Assembly (NCBI GenBank): GCA_018882645.1
Contig: VERM01000025.1
Location: 1 to 10,672 of the forward strand
From: Ferruginibacter sp.
GTDB lineage: Bacteria; Bacteroidota; Bacteroidia; Chitinophagales; Chitinophagaceae
Direction: 5' to 3'
Length of the DNA: 10,672 nt
Shown piece by piece: positions 7,760-10,672 of this stretch (the stretch's first letter is position 1; every line of letters begins with the position of its first letter). The notes under the pieces were generated by a model. It saw nothing but the letters and a program-made list of their open reading frames with translations. It had not been told where the DNA came from and searched no databases. The position numbers and the translations under genes were made by a program.

Positions 7760-8533
7760 ATGCTCAAAGAAATCATCATATCTGTTCAGGCATACATCCA
7801 TGCACATCGATTTATCATGAAAAATAAATTATGGAAATGGATCATCATCCCCGGATTTATTTATACCATTCTTTTCATCACCGGTATTGTTTTTTTCTGG
7901 CAGTCCAGCAATGCCGCTATTGAATGGATACTGATGACATCCGGAGTAAGAAATTGGCTCGACAACATACAAAACAACTGGCTGGGATTCTTTTTTGTAG
8001 TAGGCAATATCATCTTCCGACTTTTAACTCTGATTATTTATGTCTCTTTTTTTAAGTATTTTTTTCTCATCATAGGCTCTCCTGTTTTTTCACTACTAAG
8101 TGAGAAAACAAACAGTATCATTGAAAACAAATCATATCATTTTGATTTGCCTCAATTGATGAAAGATATCATGCGGGCAATCGGTGTATCTCTTAGAAAT
8201 CTGCTTTGGCAATCCGTTTACCTTATTTCTTTACTGATACTGTCTTTCATACCTGTACTGGGTTGGATTGTACCGATTGTGGCCTCTTTTCTGGATTGCT
8301 ATTATGTAGGATTTTCCATGCTTGATTACAACAGTGCCCGAAACAACATAAAGCCATCCGAAAGCATGGATATAATCAACCACCATAAAGGAATGGCAAT
8401 CGGGAATGGTATGATTTTCTATATGGCTCATCTTGTTCCTTTTATTGGCTGGGTATTAGCTCCCGGATATGCCGTGATTTCCGCTACCATCAGTCTCCAT
8501 CAAGCCAGAAAAAAAAGTATCATTACTATCTGA
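7760..8533 (+). CDS. EI24 domain-containing inner-membrane protein
   Basis: 257-residue polytopic membrane protein of the EI24/CysZ-like superfamily; in proteobacteria CysZ imports sulfate, but for the Bacteroidota members the transported substrate is not known to me. Hydrophobic segments lie at about residues 27-48 (WIIIPGFIYTILFITGIVFF), 75-106 (FFFVVGNIIF then LLTLIIYVSFFKYFF), 152-180 (SVYLISLLILSFIPVLGWIV) and 214-245. Family-like features include GSPVFSLLSEKTNSI after the second segment and the paired FIPVLGW and LVPFIGWVLAPGYAV motifs, where Pro-Gly-Trp repeats suggest related half-membrane hairpins. The following methyltransferase ATG comes one base after this stop (8531-8533), so the two are very probably translated from one message. 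ATG 7760 gives a short amphipathic N-terminus before the first membrane segment. Confidence 0.82.
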   Translation: MLKEIIISVQAYIHAHRFIMKNKLWKWIIIPGFIYTILFITGIVFFWQSSNAAIEWILMTSGVRNWLDNIQNNWLGFFFVVGNIIFRLLTLIIYVSFFKYFFLIIGSPVFSLLSEKTNSIIENKSYHFDLPQLMKDIMRAIGVSLRNLLWQSVYLISLLILSFIPVLGWIVPIVASFLDCYYVGFSMLDYNSARNNIKPSESMDIINHHKGMAIGNGMIFYMAHLVPFIGWVLAPGYAVISATISLHQARKKSIITI

Positions 8534-8534
8534 T

Positions 8535-9230
8535 ATGGGAACCGTTTACCTTATACCTTCTTTTCTTGCTGATGACGCTGTTGAAACAATTCCTGCCTAT
8601 GTGCTTGAAGCGATAAAAAATTGTTCGGTCATTTTTGCAGAAAACGAAAGGACTTCAAGAAGATTTTTAAAATCAATTGACAAATCAATTGTCATTGATG
8701 ATTTTGAATGGTTTACCATTCAAAAAAAGGAGGAAGACACTCTGTCTGTTTTTAAAAATGCATTGGTTCAACAAAAAAATGTAGCTATCATCAGTGAGGC
8801 CGGCTGCCCCGGAGTGGCTGACCCTGGACAGCTACTTGTTTCTTCAGCGCAGGAGATGGGTTGTATTGTAAAACCTTTTGTCGGACCCAGTTCAATATTA
8901 CTTGCGCTTATGGCAAGCGGAATGAACGGTCAACAGTTTGAGTTTGTAGGATATCTTCCCATAGACAATGCTCAGCGAGCAAAAAAAATAAAAGAGCTGG
9001 AGTTGAGCTCTGCTAAATCCAACAGTACAAAAATTTTCATAGAAACCCCCTACAGAAACAATCGGCTCCTGGATCAGCTGCTGCTCACATGCCATTCCAA
9101 AACAAAAATATGTATTGGATTACGAATCACAGCCCCCAATGAATTCATTAAAACCAAAACCGTTGCCGATTGGAAAAAACAAAAACCTGAGTTACATAAG
9201 CTTCCTGTTATTTTTTTACTGCAGGCCTGA
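8535..9230 (+). CDS. RsmI-like SAM-dependent methyltransferase (tetrapyrrole methylase fold)
   Basis: 231-residue class III (tetrapyrrole methylase fold) methyltransferase resembling RsmI, which 2'-O-methylates C1402 of 16S rRNA; the substrate here is inferred only by likeness. Seen: N-terminal GTVYLIPSFLADD, where classic RsmI has a GxLYLVATPIGNLxD pattern; AENERTSRRFL (35-45), equivalent to the AEDTR block; SEAGCPGVADPG (87-98), the SDAGTPxxSDPG block; VGPSSILLALMASGMNG (116-132), the GPSA block; and FVGYLP followed by FIETPYRNNRLL, where RsmI has FYEAPHRL. The overall order is RsmI-like, but most diagnostic blocks are altered, which fits the separate Bacteroidota branch usually annotated simply as SAM-dependent methyltransferase. 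It lies 1 nt after the EI24 gene, and Bacteroidota may carry a canonical RsmI elsewhere. Confidence 0.85.
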   Translation: MGTVYLIPSFLADDAVETIPAYVLEAIKNCSVIFAENERTSRRFLKSIDKSIVIDDFEWFTIQKKEEDTLSVFKNALVQQKNVAIISEAGCPGVADPGQLLVSSAQEMGCIVKPFVGPSSILLALMASGMNGQQFEFVGYLPIDNAQRAKKIKELELSSAKSNSTKIFIETPYRNNRLLDQLLLTCHSKTKICIGLRITAPNEFIKTKTVADWKKQKPELHKLPVIFLLQA

Positions 9231-9249
9231 TAATTGCTTCTTGATATGA

Positions 9250-9261
9250 TGTATTGATACA
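9250..9261. repeat. Short inverted repeat upstream of bshA
   Basis: TGTAT-TG-ATACA is a perfect 5-bp inverted repeat with a 2-nt centre, 8 nt upstream of a T7 run and of the candidate bshA -33 element. The loop is too small for a standard hairpin, so as DNA it would be a palindrome-like protein site; as RNA followed by the T run it could be a poor terminator for the upstream pair. In AT-rich DNA this may be chance. Confidence 0.2.
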
Positions 9262-9268
9262 GCCTTTT

Positions 9269-9297
9269 TTTGGAAGAAAATGAATTCGGTAAATTGC
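9269..9297 (+). promoter_or_regulatory. Candidate promoter for bshA
   Basis: TTTG (9269-9272) followed after 17 nt by TAAATTGC (9290-9297) resembles the Bacteroidota -33/-7 pair TTTG / TAnnTTTG; the -33 part is exact and the -7 part imperfect. It lies about 23 nt before the ATG at 9320 in the 89-nt spacer after the RsmI-like gene, leaving a short leader. A similar TAAATTG occurs before ade (4268-4274), there without a -33 match. Confidence 0.3.
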
Positions 9298-9319
9298 AGG
9301 CAAATAATGATTTCGAATT

Positions 9320-10438
9320 ATGAATATTGCAATAGTGTGCTATCCTACCTACGGCGGGAGCGGTGTTTTGGCAACTGAACTGGGCAAAGCGCTTGCTGAA
9401 AAAAACCACAACATACATTTTATCACTTATCAGCAACCTGTAAGACTCACAGGGTTTCACAATAATATATTTTACCATGAGGTCAGGGTTCCTACATATC
9501 CACTCTTCGATTATCCGCCATATGAAACCGCTTTATCAAGCATGATGGTGGATGTCATCAACAATTATGACATCGAATTATTACATGTGCATTATGCCAT
9601 ACCTCATGCTTCCGCGGCATATATGACAAAACAGATTCTGGAAAAACAAGGGAAAAGAATACCGGTAATCACCACTCTGCACGGCACCGATATCACACTG
9701 GTGGGAAGAGATAAGACTTACAGTCCGGTTGTTTCTTTTTCAATGGAAGAAAGCGATATACTCACGGCCGTATCCAACAATCTCAAATTGGAAACGTATA
9801 AAAATTTTTCAATTAAAAAGTCGATTGAGGTTATTCATAATTTCGTTGATGTTACCCGGTTTAATAAAAAGCCGATCCAAGCATTCAAAAAAATGATTGC
9901 CCCCAATGATGAAAAAGTACTTATTCATGCTTCAAATTTCAGAAGAGTAAAAAGAGTGATGGATGTAGTAGAGGTATTTCTTCAACTGAATAAAAAAATA
10001 CCCTCAAAGCTATTGCTCATCGGTGACGGACCAGACAGACCTCAAATTGAGGATTTTTCAAGAAAAGCCAATTTAAATTCAGAGATCAAATTTCTCGGCA
10101 AACAAGAGCAAATGGAAGATTTATTGCCCCTTGCAGATTTATTCATACTGCCCAGTGAATATGAAAGCTTTGGCCTTACTGCACTGGAAGCGATGGCAGC
10201 CGAGGTTCCAGTGATATGTACCAACACCGGCGGACTTCCGGAAATCATTGTTGATGGATTGACTGGCTACATGAGTAATATCGGAGACATAGAAGATATG
10301 AGTGAAAAAGCTTTTCATATCCTTAGTTGTGAAGACACGCACATGCGTTTCAGAAAGCATGCGCTTGAGCAGGCGAAGAAATTTGATATCCAAAATATCG
10401 TCCCGCAATATGAGGCACTCTATGCAAGAGTTGTATAA
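9320..10438 (+). CDS. bshA: N-acetyl-alpha-D-glucosaminyl L-malate synthase BshA (bacillithiol biosynthesis)
   Basis: GT4-family retaining glycosyltransferase that joins GlcNAc from UDP-GlcNAc to L-malate, the first step of bacillithiol synthesis, in the cytoplasm. The 372 residues fit the family length (about 375-380). The N-terminal Rossmann domain has YPTYGGSGVLATELG (8-22), with the glycine-rich loop typical of BshA, then ITYQQPVRL, VPTYPLFDYPPYETAL (57-72), LLHVHYAIPHASAAYM (87-102) and TTLHGTDITLVGRD (118-131). Next come SFSMEESDILTAVSNNL and VIHNFVD. The C-terminal domain has HASNFRRVKRVMDV (203-216), LLLIGDGPDR and the nucleotide-sugar motif ESFGLTALE with Glu282 and Glu290 (E-x7-E), followed by GGLPEII. 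This pattern is very close to Bacillus BshA and distinguishes it from generic GT4 enzymes. The partners bshB and bshC are not in the window. Start ATG 9320; stop 24 nt from the convergent gene. Confidence 0.96.
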   Translation: MNIAIVCYPTYGGSGVLATELGKALAEKNHNIHFITYQQPVRLTGFHNNIFYHEVRVPTYPLFDYPPYETALSSMMVDVINNYDIELLHVHYAIPHASAAYMTKQILEKQGKRIPVITTLHGTDITLVGRDKTYSPVVSFSMEESDILTAVSNNLKLETYKNFSIKKSIEVIHNFVDVTRFNKKPIQAFKKMIAPNDEKVLIHASNFRRVKRVMDVVEVFLQLNKKIPSKLLLIGDGPDRPQIEDFSRKANLNSEIKFLGKQEQMEDLLPLADLFILPSEYESFGLTALEAMAAEVPVICTNTGGLPEIIVDGLTGYMSNIGDIEDMSEKAFHILSCEDTHMRFRKHALEQAKKFDIQNIVPQYEALYARVV

Positions 10439-10462
10439 AAATACAAATTCGGAAAATAGAAA

Positions 10463-10672
10463 CTATTTCTTACGAAGCCATTTTTCAGGATCGGAATTGC
10501 CGCCTTCATTGCTGATGTAAAAATCAATCGCGCCCACCCCATCAAAATTGGGTGCTACTTTTCCCAAAACTTGTCCTGTTCTTATTTGCTGCCCCTTTTG
10601 AACAACAACTCCGGAAAGATTGCTGTAAGTGGTAAAATATCTACCATGCTGAATCACCACTACCTGCATATC
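10463..10672 (-). CDS. Degenerate LytM/M23-domain protein, C-terminal fragment (EnvC-type murein hydrolase activator)
   Basis: Only the last 69 codons and the TAG stop are in the window; the frame runs off the right edge, so the Met at 10669 is not a start. The fragment is the end of a LytM (peptidase M23) beta domain: VVVIQHGRYFTTYSNL, then VVVQKGQQIRTGQVLGKV and a terminal DPEKWLRK, matching the NPxxWL ending common in EnvC-like proteins. Active M23 enzymes have a YAHL-like block and an HxH block (HLHFEI) that binds zinc; here these read YSNL and AIDFYI, so the visible histidines are gone. Known degenerate LytM proteins such as EnvC and NlpD do not cut peptidoglycan but activate amidases during cell division, and that is the likely role. 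Coiled coils expected upstream cannot be seen. Confidence 0.75.
   Translation of the reverse strand, partial: DMQVVVIQHGRYFTTYSNLSGVVVQKGQQIRTGQVLGKVAPNFDGVGAIDFYISNEGGNSDPEKWLRKK

Noticed and set aside
9074..9478. 134-codon open frame on the minus strand spanning the end of the RsmI-like gene, the spacer and the start of bshA
   Set aside because: It lies antisense to two strongly conserved genes, and its translation is Cys/Ser-rich with no recognisable domain; a chance open frame.
1..10672. Search for CRISPR arrays, tRNA/rRNA genes, insertion sequences, phage or defence islands
   Set aside because: No repeated spacer units, RNA gene landmarks, transposase motifs or terminal inverted repeats were seen; the window is dense with ordinary chromosomal genes.

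Overview
This window looks like chromosomal DNA of a Bacteroidota bacterium, possibly in or near the Chitinophagales; that finer placement is only an impression. It is AT-leaning (about 40% GC by eye). The phylum call rests on four things: a PorP/SprF-family outer-membrane protein of the type IX secretion/gliding group, a bacillithiol synthase (BshA) of the Bacteroidota/Firmicutes type, an S9 dipeptidyl-peptidase IV-like secreted protease, and start regions without Shine-Dalgarno sequences but with AT-rich boxes resembling the Bacteroidota -7 element (TAnnTTTG).

Layout from left to right: (1) the 3' part of a PLP-dependent aminotransferase (+), convergent with a full-length DPP-IV-like S9 peptidase (-). 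(2) A short divergent spacer, then trmD (+), whose stop codon overlaps by 4 nt the stop of a convergent class I SAM methyltransferase (-). (3) A + strand run: adenine deaminase (ade), uracil phosphoribosyltransferase (upp), a PorP/SprF protein, an EI24-domain membrane protein, an RsmI-like tetrapyrrole-methylase-fold methyltransferase one base after it, and bshA. (4) At the right edge, convergent with bshA, the C-terminal end of a degenerate LytM/M23-domain protein of the EnvC (murein hydrolase activator) type.

Functional links are modest. ade and upp are neighbouring nucleobase-salvage genes. The EI24 and RsmI-like genes are almost certainly co-transcribed. The rest are housekeeping or envelope genes: tRNA modification, low-molecular-weight thiol synthesis, periplasmic peptide breakdown, outer-membrane and cell-wall functions. 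Coding density is very high, there is no gene-free stretch over 100 nt, and I see no rRNA, tRNA, CRISPR, insertion sequence, phage or defence gene. I found no convincing undescribed system. The points worth a second look are small: a possible leaderless trmD transcript, a Gly in place of Tyr in the DPP-IV nucleophile motif, loss of the metal-site histidines in the LytM protein, and a divergent RsmI-like protein coupled to a membrane protein.
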